Source: Chaetoderma sp. LZ-2023a (lineage: Eukaryota > Mollusca > Caudofoveata > Chaetodermatida > Chaetodermatidae). From it: a stretch of 64,000 nucleotides of DNA. Shown here piece after piece: positions 45,263 to 58,876 of this stretch (positions are counted from its first letter, which is position 1; every line of letters starts with the position of its first letter). The notes below the pieces were generated by a model. That model was not told the DNA's origin. It saw only the letters and a program-made list of their open reading frames with translations, and did no database searches. The stretch covers positions 80,569,220-80,633,219 of the forward strand of contig CM067366.1 in assembly GCA_034401795.1 (NCBI GenBank), given 5' to 3'. Position numbers and translations under genes: made by a program.

Positions 45263-46000
45263 CAAGAACTTAATTGACTTTGAGTGCGAAGAAGTAGGTG
45301 AAAGGAAAATATAGACAAGCCATAGTTAATCATCATCGTATTCTTAATATATTCTCCATGACTTACACCATGAAGAAGCTGATAGAAGCGGGCTCTATGA
45401 GGATAGCGTAGCTGTCAATTGTGTATATGACACACCAATTAGCGAGTATCGGGATTTTTTAATAACAAAGCAGTACAGCCAAGAAGATTGCAATCTGCTA
45501 TCATCATTAAGCCTATATGGCAGGAAAATTACCGATTTCATTAGCAATGGGAATGCATGCAATGAATCAACCTTCTCAACTGTTTGCAAGAGCGGGTATG
45601 GGAGTGCCTGATCAAGTGCCTGTAAGCGTCAATATGGCCGTGAGACTGATGATGATGACGATGATGATGATGATAATGCTGTTGCTTGCGAGTATTGTTA
45701 TTACTGATGTGTAAGGTGCCAGCAATGCCCATTAACTCGTGGACCGCTACACCATTGACTATTTGTTTATGCCAGTAACCTAAAGTATATGTTTAGCTTA
45801 TGTAATATTTTCTTCAATATAAATAATGCAGATATAAAAATGAATATCATCTTTGATATCACGCTTTGACTTGTTGATTGTGGGTGTACAGCTATCCGGA
45901 GCCTGCTGATACTTAGCTAGCGTGTGCGTGCGTGCCTGCGTGCGTGTGTGTGTGGTAAACCCAGATTCCTCCATTGATGATGTGGGTATGAGGGGCATTC
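45263..46000. other. No supported gene
   Basis: Includes a (GAT)n patch (45,648-45,675) and a (GTGC)n patch (45,920-45,950). The length equals that of the matching stretch 62,630-63,367. Confidence 0.5.
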
Positions 46001-46500
46001 NNNNNNNNNNNNNNNNNNNNNNNNNNNNNNNNNNNNNNNNNNNNNNNNNNNNNNNNNNNNNNNNNNNNNNNNNNNNNNNNNNNNNNNNNNNNNNNNNNNN
46101 NNNNNNNNNNNNNNNNNNNNNNNNNNNNNNNNNNNNNNNNNNNNNNNNNNNNNNNNNNNNNNNNNNNNNNNNNNNNNNNNNNNNNNNNNNNNNNNNNNNN
46201 NNNNNNNNNNNNNNNNNNNNNNNNNNNNNNNNNNNNNNNNNNNNNNNNNNNNNNNNNNNNNNNNNNNNNNNNNNNNNNNNNNNNNNNNNNNNNNNNNNNN
46301 NNNNNNNNNNNNNNNNNNNNNNNNNNNNNNNNNNNNNNNNNNNNNNNNNNNNNNNNNNNNNNNNNNNNNNNNNNNNNNNNNNNNNNNNNNNNNNNNNNNN
46401 NNNNNNNNNNNNNNNNNNNNNNNNNNNNNNNNNNNNNNNNNNNNNNNNNNNNNNNNNNNNNNNNNNNNNNNNNNNNNNNNNNNNNNNNNNNNNNNNNNNN
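46001..46500. other. Assembly gap, exactly 500 N
   Basis: The round length marks a scaffold gap of unknown true size. Frames read through it are meaningless. Confidence 1.
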
Positions 46501-47710
46501 TTGCCACTGTGTCTTGTCCTCAGCAGAAATCCTTAGGTTCCTCAGGTCCATCCTTGACTTGAGTGTACCGAGTCTTGCTTTCTTGAGGTCACCTCACAGC
46601 ACGCTTAGCAGATTTATGCAATGACGTCCTCTCCTGGCTCTGTATTTGTTGGCTCTGAGTAGGGTGAATTCCAAGGCTCTACACATCTTGTATAGTGCAT
46701 CGTTGGAAATTATGCTGTCTGGCCATCGATGTCCAGTGATGGTGCGTAGGTGTTTGCGGTGGCAGGCATCGAGTTAGTCTAGAACTGCCTTTGGAGCTGC
46801 CCAGCTGTTACAGTCATTACAGCATCAAGGATATGCAGGTTGCATTGTATAAACAAGCCTCTTTATCAAGGGCATCGTTGATCTACAAATCCATAGTTTC
46901 CAGAAGGACTGGAAAGCTATGTTCCCCATGACGCAGCGTGCAGAAATGTCATCAGTACTGCAAAGCAGTGAGCCCAGGATTTTACTTTTCCCTCCATGGC
47001 TCGCCGCCACGAAGTGGGTCACTTTCTACAGTTTCATGCTTTGTCGATAGGTATATGTGGGTGAACTCTGTTTGGATTCATTCATAGAGTTTCTCAATTT
47101 TTAGTTGCTTGCATCTATTGGGAGAAGTTCGTCAAGGGGTTCTTTTCCTCGTCTATGAAGTCCACATCGTCAGCATATTCCATCTCTAGCGGCATGCCCA
47201 GTATTGACACTGGGGGGTTTGGTCTTGTGGAACTTTCCCGCACAGATTTCAATGCGGCAGCAAGGTAGCAGGTGAAAAGCACCGGAGATAGACCATCTCC
47301 CTGTAGGGAGCCAATTTGATGTCTCAAACTCTACAGACTTCACTGACTTGATTCGTACTCTCAGCTTGGTGTCTGCAAGCAGTAGTCTCACTAGTCGTAG
47401 CTCATCTCCATTGCAACTGGCCTGGCATAGTACATCTAGGATCTTTGAGCGTTTAATTGTGTCGAAGGCTTGTGACATGTCAATGCCCATTTTGTGGAAT
47501 CCCAGTGTTTGGACATGACTACCGACACAAGCATGCGTTGAGCCCAATACAATGTCCACGCAGCTGCGTCCACGTTTGAAGCCACTTTGACATGATCTGG
47601 TGAAGTAATCGATCTTGTCTTGTATGCGGCATAGAGTAACATTGGACAGGATTTTCTGTATGCTGTTGAGGAGCACAATGGGCCACAGATTGGCTGGGGG
47701 CCCCCGGTGA
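46501..47710 (-). pseudogene. LINE reverse transcriptase fragment, second copy
   Basis: The same fragment as 29,298-30,505. The frame is kept across CVDIVLGSTHAC, where the first copy is shifted, and is lost at GSLQGDG by one extra T, where the first copy is intact. Confidence 0.88.
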
Positions 47711-47847
47711 CATATTATATCATATCATAATATCCTATGCTATATATTTTATCATGTACTGGCTGTAATTGGACATATTGTTATCTTTTTTTTCCACAAC
47801 ACCGTTGGTTGCGCAGTGTGCTTACTACTGCTATGCTACTACTAGGC

Positions 47848-48614
47848 TGGTAGGACATGCCCACCCTATCTCTGTACTTGAGGAGACACATGCACGAATA
47901 TTACATGTATGTACACATTTTTACATATATGATGTACATGGATGACCGGTAGGTCTAGTCCACCTAGTAACCGTTAGAATTTTTTTAGTTAACGCACATA
48001 TATGTGACAGGTAGTGGTAACGGACATTCGGCCGGTATAAATACACCAGATTTCAGCTGGCAATGTACACATAGCTTACTACTAGACTGGTAGGACACGT
48101 CCCACCATCTCTGTGCTTGAGAAAATGCCTGTTACTGCTATACTACTAGACTGGTGGGACAAGCCCACCTTATCTCTGTGCTTGAGGAGATGTATGCACA
48201 CATGCTATATACAAATTTTACTTATATTATGTTCAATAGATGACTGGTAGGCCTAACCCACCTATGCCCATTAGAATTTTTAGTTGACCCACAAGATATA
48301 ACGTTAGATAGTAATTACGGGTTAAGTTTTTACTGTGGCAACAGCTTACTAGAATGGTAGGACACGCCCACCTTATATGTGTGGTTGAGGTACCACAGTG
48401 ATTTCCTTGTGGTCACCCTGTGCTAGTAGCAATATTCCTACTTGGCCGGTTGGTGTATATAGGTATGTTACTTTAGGTTAGCTAATATTAACTCGAGACC
48501 CACATACATCTCTGAAGAGGTAAGACATACCCACCTTAATAGTGTACTTGTGATATCCAGGGAGGATGTTTGAGCCCACTGTAGGTTGGTAGGGCAAACC
48601 CGCCTGGCATGGGT
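47848..48614. repeat. 17-bp quasi-palindrome array, second copy
   Basis: The GGTRGG-N5-CCCACC series matches that at 30,643-31,396. One site has gained a C in its right arm. Confidence 0.75.
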
Positions 48615-49612
48615 GTTTGCAGATGAGAATTCCAGTTATGTAGCTGCAGACTAGTAATAGATCGTGGACAAAGACAGCGGTATCCATTTGGCTCATAACC
48701 CGCTTCTTAATAGCAAATGCAATGAGCGATGGCTTCGCACGAAGCCATCGCGATCGAAGTGAGCATATATAGATAACATGTACATATGTGTAATGAGGAA
48801 AAATCAACAGAAAATGAGACAGGTAACCAGGCTAAAATACATATACCATGCGACTGAGAAAACTTCGTTTCTGGTCACAGTTTCGGCTTATGATATAGCT
48901 TTTGTGGTTTCTTCATGGGCCCTCCGTTGCATTTATGGGATATGGTTCTTCATTATTCGTATGTTCCCCCTAGTCATTTTAGGGCAACCTACTGCACATT
49001 TTCAATGTCCAAAATTTGTGTGATATTGTTATCACGAAAATAGCGTACATTTACATCAGAATGTAAAACGGTTAAATCGTCTGAGTGATGCAGACCAGAT
49101 ACAACGCTTTATTTATGCCTATTTATGCGTCTGTAAATGCAACATGTTTGGTTGACTGTCTCGTATTATTTTTAATGCTCATGGATGTGGAAAGTCGTTG
49201 TTGTCAATATCGTATGTATTTAGCGCTGATAGAAGGAAATTTAAGGCTGGGTACCACGCGATTCGCACCCGGATGGAATGTACATTCATGTATTTACTCG
49301 CAGACATGCATTAATTCCTGTTTTTTGTCTGGATAAACGCGATCTAAAAATTCTAGCGGATGACATTTTCATTATGATATCATTGTTACTATGGACTTGT
49401 TTGTATTTCCCCAAATAGCGAGGAGCACCGTGATATGTCGGTACAAATTTTATAACGTTATTGGACTGGAGCAACTATTTAATGGTGCAGGCCCTGGTAA
49501 ACGATGCAATAATGCTGACGGATATCACTGACAACGGGCATACGCATTGTTTTAATATCGTGGACTGGATTTACCAGAATGCCCTCCACGCATGATTAAG
49601 AATTAGCTTCGA

Positions 49613-49783
49613 ATGTACTGTGGTGCTGGCGGTATCCCGCAATTCCGCAGTTCGGCTTTCGCGGCTGCCGGGCTAGCTGATTCCCGCCGTTTCTACGGAC
49701 GCCCGGCAGTCGTACCTTGGAACCTGAACCGTGCATATCTGCCCGCTTGTTTCCACTCCGGGCCGATTCAAGACCTCTGTTGG
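49613..49783 (+). CDS. Possible first exon, second copy
   Basis: The ATG and GTGAGT donor are as at 32,402-32,567. The stretch before the donor differs by several inserted bases (CCCGCTTGTTTCCACTCCGG), changing the last residues. Same low certainty. Confidence 0.3.
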
Positions 49784-50848
49784 GTGAGTAACGTTTTATT
49801 CGTAGTTAAGTTACTACAGTAACTATACATGGCATACGTATCTATGATATTTCGACCATATACAAATTCGTCTTATTTTATTTAAGCAATAAATGGTGTC
49901 TGCGTTCGCTTATAGGCAACGCCTATTTTCATATTACATTTGGTGCCCATTTTAATACATGTGGACAGCAGATTGGTAGGACATGCCCACCTTATCAGAT
50001 GAATTTGGCTGATTAGCTAGTGGCATTGTGATTGTTGATGATGTAATCACTTAAGGTGGTAAATGATGGGAAGTTATTGATCCATACATGTGTGGCATTT
50101 GACCATCATTTTAAAATGACTGGGTAGCACATTGTGCACCTAATTTCATATTAACATTAAGCTAGATAGCTGAACGTAGCTCTGGAAATATTAGTGAAAA
50201 AATAATAACGAAAACCGGTATTTTTTGTTAATTTTACTGCTGAAAATACTAATTATTCATCAACCAATACATATAGTAGACTATATAGTACATAACAACG
50301 GCACTGTACGAGATAGGACACAGAAAACAAAAGTAGTATTTGCTAAAGCATCACCTTGTTAAATAATGCCATTTTCTCTGTTCTGTTCTGTAATTCCCGT
50401 CCTTCGGTGGGATCGTAGGACCATCATCATCACCATCATCATTTTTTGCTATTTGATTTGATTTTATTCTCTTGGTAAATATTACAAATTACAAATATGA
50501 TAACAGGGAGTCCACTGGAGGCTGTGCCTATTAGCATGTGGACCCCTGACATAAGAATAACATACAAATTACACATGCTTTTAACGTAAGTAGACATAAG
50601 GCATTATGACAATATATATAGATAACTACAGACAACTAATATAGGATTTGACATAAAAAAAGAAAAGAGAAAAAAAAGAAAGAAAAAAGACAAGACATTT
50701 GACAAACATGGTTCACTTGTTCTTGATTGTTTTTCATACTGTGGGTAACATATTTCACTCATTGGAATGGGCTAGGGGATGAATGGGTGGGGTTGGAGGG
50801 GGGAGGGGTGGGGGTGGGGGCTGGAGTTCATACCTGTTTCTGTTGTTA

Positions 50849-50887
<39 letters not shown>

Positions 50888-50907
50888 AATAATAATAATA
50901 ATAATAA

Positions 50908-50942
<35 letters not shown>
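50849..50942. repeat. (TTA)n-(TAA)n-(TTA)n microsatellite, second copy
   Basis: The same phase-switching trinucleotide as at 33,628, with slightly different unit numbers. Confidence 0.9.
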
Positions 50943-50944
50943 GT

Positions 50945-53900
50945 CCTATCACCTTCTTTCCCTAGAAGAAAGAGAGTAAATGTGACCATGTGAGTCTGTG
51001 CGAGTCTATTTCTTAGTGTGTCTGTCATGACTGGGTTTCTTAGAGCTCTTAGATATGATCAAGTTCTGGATCTGTGTATATCTTGAGGAGTGCTGGTCAA
51101 ATTTGACTAAGATTTTAACACAGAAGCTGCACACTGGCTGAATATTCAGAAAAGCCATGTGACCGAGAGTTGTTGGTGGCTTAGCCACCCACAGACCCCG
51201 GTCAAATCCTCTTCAAAACATCCAGCAAGAGGAGCTATGACCTTTGCGATGTGTTGTATGTAGGACACAGGAGCCAGACATTCACATAAAATATAATATA
51301 ATGAAATAAATTAAATTAAATATGATTATGGTTAATGATACAGCAAATATAACAATGGCCAACATGATTCTAGCAACAAACTGTTTTCGTTATGACGTAA
51401 GTAATCTTCTGCACGCATTTGGAATAGAAGACATTACTGCCTTATGCATAAAATTCTCCCACAAATTCCACTAGGTCCAGAATATTCAGCAGTACCTTTT
51501 ATTTTATCTAGACAATATGCCAAACCGGAGTGTAGAGGCAAGGAAAGAATAGTAATATCAATATTGTTAACAGGTGGTTCTTCATGATGAATTGCTGGTA
51601 ATTTCTGTGGTGTCCGGGCGCATCAAGGTGCAGTAACTAATGTATGAGTGAGGTCTAATTACTCCGATTTAGTACATATTAATGAACATTTGTTCAATAA
51701 TATGTTTGTAGGAATTTTGATTAATAATCTGTGGGTATGTGTGTTCGTGTCTGTGTTATTTCAGCGTTTTGTAGCTTGAATGGATGGTTTCTGTTTTGAG
51801 ATTTCCATTCTATTGTATTCCGTGTGAAATGTAGCTCGCGGGGTAATGTCGGGCCATTCCAGTGTATCATGTCGACTCGCTGCGCAGCAAGTACACGACG
51901 AATAATGACGCTGGCTAGCATCCAGTCTCGGGGTGATGGATCCTGTATGAGACTGCCCTGCGGGTAACAAAAACTGGCTCCTAAGGCCGGTGGAACTCAT
52001 TCGATCTGGTGGGGCCATGCGGACCATTGTCGCGAACATTAAATACAACTGTCTCATCCCAAGAATTTGTGTCACCAGTATGCCTGTCGTGATCTATGGA
52101 CTTACAAGATTTGATTTGGTGACCTAAAAAAATAAGTCTATACAATGATTTTACCTAAACAATTATGAATATGCTAGATAAAACTAAATAAGAGCATACG
52201 AAAATACGAGACATAGAGACGGGTAGATGAGCTTTTAAACATGGTGCGTAGGGGGGGTGGGGTGGGGGGGGGGCGTAGGTGGGCGTCGTGTTTGCGTGCG
52301 TGCGTGCATATGTGCATTGACTTGTACATTAAGTCTTTGAACATTGTGCAAACAAGTGCTGGGTCTTCATTACATCTGTTATTTTATCTCACTTCTTGCT
52401 GTGAGAAGATTGATTGACCCTGAGACCTCTTATATTCTTGTACATGCTTAGTCTCGAGTTTGAACATTTTGAACCGTCTGGAAATAAAATAGCATTCGCT
52501 ACCTTATCGCAGTAGTGGTGAGCCCATCGATACAGGAATTCGACATACAGATACAGATGCCCATAACTAGGAAGCAAAACCTTGTAAATATGTTCGCGCA
52601 TTGTAAACAGTGGTGCAAATAGGTGCCCCCTTCCCGGAGACATCAGTGCGAGTATATAGCTCGCAGATTGATCATCAATGAGCAGCAAAGCAGTTCTCCA
52701 TCATTGGAGGTCAATGATATAAACAAAACAACACAATTTCTGCCCCACTTATATAAGTGGATACTCCATGCTACCAGTGAGAGTAAAGTGAAGTGTGCCT
52801 GATCAGTCAACCGTCCATGTCACATCGTTGCCAGGCCTGGTCTGTTGTTGTAGTTTTTGGCTGTACTTCTAGTTCAGTTTTACACGGGCTCGAGCGTATG
52901 TTACTATTACAGTTTTGATGACTGCATTCGTTAACCTGACCTCCCTGAATGTCACTGTCACTGAGCTGTTCAATAATAAGAAGTAGCAAGGACAAATATA
53001 ATTTTCCACCCCTCCCCAACCCCCTCCCAACCCCATCCCAATCTCTGGCTGCTTATTTGGAGACATCCACTGTGACAGTCAATCGCATAGCATTGCTTGT
53101 TTTCACAGCTGTTTTAAAATTGCTCTCAAGGCTGGCCATCATCTCTGGTGCTCTACAGTGCTCTACAGGGCAAACCATCTCTCCAGATTTATAAAAAAAA
53201 ATGCAGATTTTTTTTAACGAAGGCCTCCTGATTTCTGGACAATGCATCAAATATCCGGATTTTTTTTCATCCACATATCCCCAAAAAGATTTTTTAGCAC
53301 AATTCTGAGTAGACACGGCTAAGCTACCTGCATGGCAACTCGATAATATTTCGAAAAATTGTAATGGATTGATTTTCTATTGGTCATTCGTATGCAACAT
53401 AACCTAATATTAACATAACATAGCATATTAACATAACCTAAACACGTATTAAAATGATTTTGTTCTTTAATTCTTGTACTAATGATGGCCCACATGTTCG
53501 GTGTGTAATGGATGAGTCTCATGCCGTGTAATCATTCATCTCAATTCTGTAACATCACATGACTACCCATATCTAAGACTGTTGAAACGATCAGCTACTC
53601 TAAACAGGTAGACCACGTCGAGAGTGATCTTAAATTGTCGCAATGAAGATACAAAACAAGCATGTTTATTGCCGGTTTATTTCTGTATGCAGGAGTTATT
53701 ACAACAAAGCTAAGCAACACACCCCATACATAGACAAGTCTTTCAAGTTAAGATCACAAGTTAACGATCCCCCTTGACCAGTCACTTCGTGTTATATAAT
53801 AGGCCTATTTCGATAGGTAATCATGCTCCAACCACGCCCACGCATTGTTACTGATTCCCCCACCGCTTTATAAACAGGCCAAAATGAGCATTATCAAGGA

Positions 53901-54880
53901 TGTATCCTATGTAATGCAATACAATGAGAATCAGAAAGATGTTATATCCAATCCTGTATAAATCACAAGGGTCTTATTACACAGTCGAACACTAGTCAGT
54001 TAAAATACTCATTTTACCAATTTGGGCACTATATTGTATGCATATAATATTCCGCTTGACGTACACACAGCTTTTAGACCTACTAAACCATTTAAAATCA
54101 AGCATGATTCTAACATCGCATTATAGGTAATAATACGTGTACATTAGGTGCTGCTTGCTATTTAATTTAGTAACTTGCAACATAAGACAAGTACCTGTCA
54201 TGGCAGTAGCAACTTATACTCAAAGTAAGTGGAATCATTCTAATACCATTTTCAACAGCGACTGATTAAAACTATCATCAATTCCGGCTAGTACAAAATT
54301 ATTTCTAAATTGGATCAGGAATGTCTACCACCCATCAATCCATCCATCCACCCTATTTGTTCGTTCAGTCTTAGAATGAGCTATCATCAAATAATATTTA
54401 TAGAGTAAAATCATACAGCAATAAATGAGCTATCACACCATCATTGTTAAAATTACTCGGTCAGTGATATTTAAAATCACTTGTATAAAGCGGCCATAAT
54501 ATATGGTTCTCTGGGGAATACCATTATTATTATGCTTAGTCTTGTATAAGATTAGAACAACTTATAAGGATGACATTCTGACAATGAACATTAATGAATA
54601 TTCATATCCGAAATAGACATTACAAAATTTAGGATCAAATACAGCCTCACAAAAGGTCAAGGAGTTAATGTAAATAATAATCGGGATATGATGATCGTCA
54701 GCAGTAGCTAATCCCTCGAGTCACATCACAATCCCATATCTACAACATGATTACTATAATGTATATTGTTATAACCCTGAGCCAAATACATAGTTTCATT
54801 AGGCATGGGTGGGTGATCTATATTGCATGCAGAACTGTCCAATGATAGTCATCTTAAGTTTCATGTTAGCTATAAACATG
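50945..54880. other. Second copy of the unannotated 33.7-37.6 kb stretch
   Basis: Collinear, with scattered single-base indels. No gene was recognised here either. Confidence 0.5.
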
Positions 54881-55346
54881 CCAGCCGCCACTGTGAACTG
54901 GACTGGCTCTAAATTCTCAGAAGATTTGTTTTTGCTAACCCAAGAGTTAAAACATTTTGAGCAATCCCTCCACCTGACTAAAGACTTGCAATTATTACCC
55001 CGCTCTTATGGGATTGAAAATCTTTTCTATGCAAAACAAATGTTGGGTGTCTCTTAAAGATATTTTCTGCATTTCTTTCGGAGTAGAACATGCCGATTAT
55101 AGGTTCACCATTATAATCCTTTAGTCTACATACTCCTGACCTGTACGGGATGTTGGCGCTAATGTAAAGATGACCCCGATCCCCTACCACTAACTCTCTG
55201 CACTTTACAATGAGGTGGCACAACCTGGACACGATATTACCCCATGCCAATAACTCCATCTGTGCTACGATCTACATTGATTGGTCTCATCTTTGAACTG
55301 CTGTTCATAAATGCATTGTAAGCGTGCCACCAACTTTGTTTGGATC

Positions 55347-55351
<5 letters not shown>
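54880..55351 (-). pseudogene. Polinton-type integrase C-terminal part, second copy
   Basis: Keeps CRLKDYNGEPIIGMFY, then loses frame by one extra T. The stretch KCRELVVGDRGHLYISANIP reads more clearly here than in the first copy and fits the segment between core and barrel. Confidence 0.68.
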
Positions 55352-55425
<74 letters not shown>

Positions 55426-55447
55426 ATATATATACATATCTATATAT

Positions 55448-55546
<99 letters not shown>

Positions 55547-55564
55547 TATATATATATATATATA
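55351..55564. repeat. (AT)n microsatellite, second copy
   Basis: About 213 bp with several ATTATA and GTATAT interruptions, versus about 150 bp in copy 1. Confidence 0.95.
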
Positions 55565-57241
55565 CACCTGTGCAAAAGTTAAGCCCCACCCTATTTTTAC
55601 GCACATGCGAGGGTATATTCATGTGCTATGAAGAAAGCAATAGCATAAACATTTATGTACCCATCCATCTTAGTGCAAGAGGTAATAATGCAACTAGAGG
55701 AATGCTGATTATGATGGTGGGGAAACACTGTATGTTTTTGTTTGAACTTGAAAACGAGGCCTGAATATGGTTACGTTGGACACAACTGACAACTATTGCC
55801 CTACAGTTGACACACGTGGCTAGATGGTCATTAATGGTGTCTGAAAACGAAGTTTAACATCTGTGCACGAGTTTGAGACTGTCATTATTAATACCGGGTA
55901 TATCCACCTTGTGCCTGGATGACGGCCTGGACACGACGTCTCCATGCTGGTCACCAACCGACTGATTACGCCATTGTGGTATTCGTTGCCATTCAAGATG
56001 GAGTGCGTCTGTTATTTCCTGTAGGTTCTGCACAGGAGGATCCCTCCTTCTCACCATGTTTCCCAGAATGTCCCAGATATGCTCAATAGGGTTCATGTCA
56101 GGGCTCCTCTGCTGGCCATGGTAGGGGTTTCGATGGCATTCTGACGGAGGTATTCATGCACAGCTCTAGCACGATGTGGTCGGGCGTTGTCATCCATTGA
56201 ATATAGGGTGGGTTCCAGGTGCATGATTTACAAAATGAGGGACCACAACTCTATCCAGTATGGAATCTTGATATCTTTGTCCATTTAGTGTTCCAGGTAC
56301 AGTCAACAGATCCAGCTTACTAATCAAATGAGATGCACCCCCATATCATAACGGAAACCTCCACCAAATGGAACTTCTTCCATGATGTTACGTTGGTCGT
56401 ACGCCGTGCGTCTGGACCTCCATACATGAGTTCGAACCATCTGTGGCATGAAGCAGGAACCGACTTTCATCGGACCAGTGTACCCGTCTCCAGGATCTCT
56501 TGTTCCAGTGTCTTCTTTCGTTGCCACCACCTCAGACGCTCCTCTTTGTGGTGTGCAGTGAGGAGAGGGACGTCTGACAGGTCTCTCCCTAGTTTTCATG
56601 CCAGCAGCATACAGGTCTCCTTTTGACGGTAGACATTGACACTCTATTGCGCGTTTCCCATTGCTGGCTGAGCACTCTGCTATTGGGTGAATGGAGATCT
56701 CCTAACAAGGCGTACTAGGGCTCGATCATCACGGGCAGTAGTCTTCTTCGGTCTTCCAGATCTAGGCCTGTCCTTCACCTCGTTAGTTTGCCCATGTTTT
56801 GGCAATCAAACGACTGATTACAGTATGGTTAATGTTCAGCTGTCTGCCAATCTCTCTGCATGACATACCAGTGGTATGCATGCCCTATGATTTGCCATTT
56901 CACACGATCACTTAACCTTCGTCTTGCCATAGCGGTTCACAATCAAGAGCTAATTCTCCTCTGTACAAATAAACCACGGTCATGAACACAAAATTCCTAA
57001 TCTTGTCGCCTAAATCTGTATGTAATGTTCTACGCCTCAAACTGGACTTTTACATAACTGAACACGTGTGCTGTTTCCCGCCACGCACGGACATCAAGCG
57101 GCGTGAAGTCATGCATGCATGTGCATTTCGTACTTGGAATTATGTCAGCTAACGCGGGGACAAAAAGTATGGCAGAGCCTAGTTGTACCATCATGTTTCT
57201 ACGTTCTATTGTTTTGCTGGTGCTTAACTTTTGCACAGGTG
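55565..57241 (-). mobile_element. Tc1/mariner element, second copy
   Basis: The terminal repeats and TA flanks are as in the first copy. 1,677 bp against 1,657 bp, the excess being scattered single-base insertions. Confidence 0.93.
55888..56930 (-). pseudogene. Tc1-like transposase, broken by indels
   Basis: Same gene as 38,564-39,589 with the same start (56,930) and stop, but with more than ten single-base insertions (for example CTGATTACGCC for CTGATACGCC near 55,967), so only fragments such as NPIEHIWD stay in frame. The indel pattern looks more like consensus error than decay. Confidence 0.9.
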
Positions 57242-58745
57242 TATATATATATGAACTTGTCCAACCAATGATTGCTGCATGAGGCTCATTCTGAGATGTA
57301 TAAAATTTAATATTTCTAGATTTTAATATATGCTTCACTGCAGCATTTACAACCCCCACCCTTGTCGCTCTGATGTTCGGAAAGCTTTTTAGTACTTCTG
57401 AAATAGTTTTTGGCCGGTTTTATTCATTAAAGATTGAACCCATAAAAAATTTGATAAACTTTATACAATGTACAATAGATAATTTGTATTGTCATTGTCT
57501 TTGACTAACACTGACATGTCGTTAAGATTGACTTGCCCTAATTGATCTATGCTAGTGAGTCTGATATGATCTCTAGCAAACTTCACGTGTCTAGGTCTGT
57601 ATAAGGTATAACTTGATTGACTTGCTAACATTCTTGAAACATGTTTTTGCGATATGCGCCCATTAAAGCTGCACTGTGGCTTATCAACGTCCCCTGAAAG
57701 ATGCAGGCAATCGAGTGAGCATTATTAATATCTATATTTGAGTCTGACATCTATAGCTCTCGATTTACCTTTTCCCATTGCCATATTCTAATCAAGTTTG
57801 CTCAGCTTTTGGCAACCAACGGGAACGTAATCTGCAGCCACCACCAGTGCTGCTGTTGCTGCCGCTCTCTTCAGAAGTTAAGTAATGTTTATTGCTAGAG
57901 CGTCTATGGCATACACGTGATGCTCTTTCAAAGTCTGGCGATGGTGCTTTGTATTTGGTTCCATGCAGTATCGGTGCCTACAATGCGTCTCGGCTTATTA
58001 ACATTGCATAGCAGTTTACTAAAGGCACATCCAACTGGTGATCTTTTAATAGGGATAGGCTCGTATCGACGTCTTGACACTACAGTGGTGGTTACCAAAT
58101 CCACAAGGTTACTATGATGGTAGAACTCTCATTTATAGTCACTCGGTTACCATCATTGACAGAAATGAACTGAACTTGCTCTTAACAAATCGAACACTAA
58201 GGCAGCACCCCGAGAGCTGTGAGCCTTACTTAATGAGCTAACTATGCTCTCAGCAGAGTCCTAGGGTATGATTATGCTGACAGCAAGTGGTGTGGGTGTA
58301 GTTGGGGGATGTATGTTTAGCTTGATGCTGAGGTTGAGGTAGTTGATCTTGTTGAATGTCAGTTCTAGTAGAAATGACAGATTTACCTAATGGTCTAAGG
58401 GGATTACTCTGACCAAAATTCGATGGTGCTTATGTAATCAACACCATTACAATGTCTGGGAGGTATAAGTTGGCTTTGTCTCTAGCCTCGCAAATCCCTC
58501 ATGTGAAAGAATACTTTGCATCTCGTCATCTAGATTCACTGCTGAACGGGTGTTCAAAGCACTATTTAGTAGATTAATTTTAGAGCCAGCGCTTGGAATC
58601 TCTTATCAGGTTATGCATTATGAACGCCATTTCCTGAACGGGGTTTATAGTTTTTACTGACCTAATAGCTTTGAGATAATCGGTAGCACCATGGGGTAGT
58701 AGAAATTGAAAGAATACTGGATAAGGCATGTGTCTACGATATAAA
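57242..58745 (-). pseudogene. Polinton-type integrase core and companion gene, second copy
   Basis: Collinear with 39,899-41,392: VNAAVKHILKSRNIKFYTSQ at its left, the SNLVDLV block near 58,100 and the LDDEMQSIL block near 58,530, with extra indels. Confidence 0.6.
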
Positions 58746-58876
58746 TGCCCACCCGTCCACCACCCCACCCCCATTGTGACTAAGGAACCTTATATGATGA
58801 CGATATTTGGCCAACCACTTATATTAATTTCTATTGAGCTTAATATTCCCCATGAATAAGATTTAAACATTCTGAT

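Noticed and set aside
45097..45336. Arg-Thr-His-Ala repeat frame
   Set aside because: It is the (TGCG)n microsatellite read as codons.
45350..45611. About 87-codon plus-strand frame with no Met, identical in both copies
   Set aside because: The whole surrounding 740 bp is identical between copies, so identity is no sign of constraint. No domain was recognised.
45913..46551. Long open frames across the N gap
   Set aside because: Every codon in the gap is unknown. The frames exist only because N cannot encode a stop.
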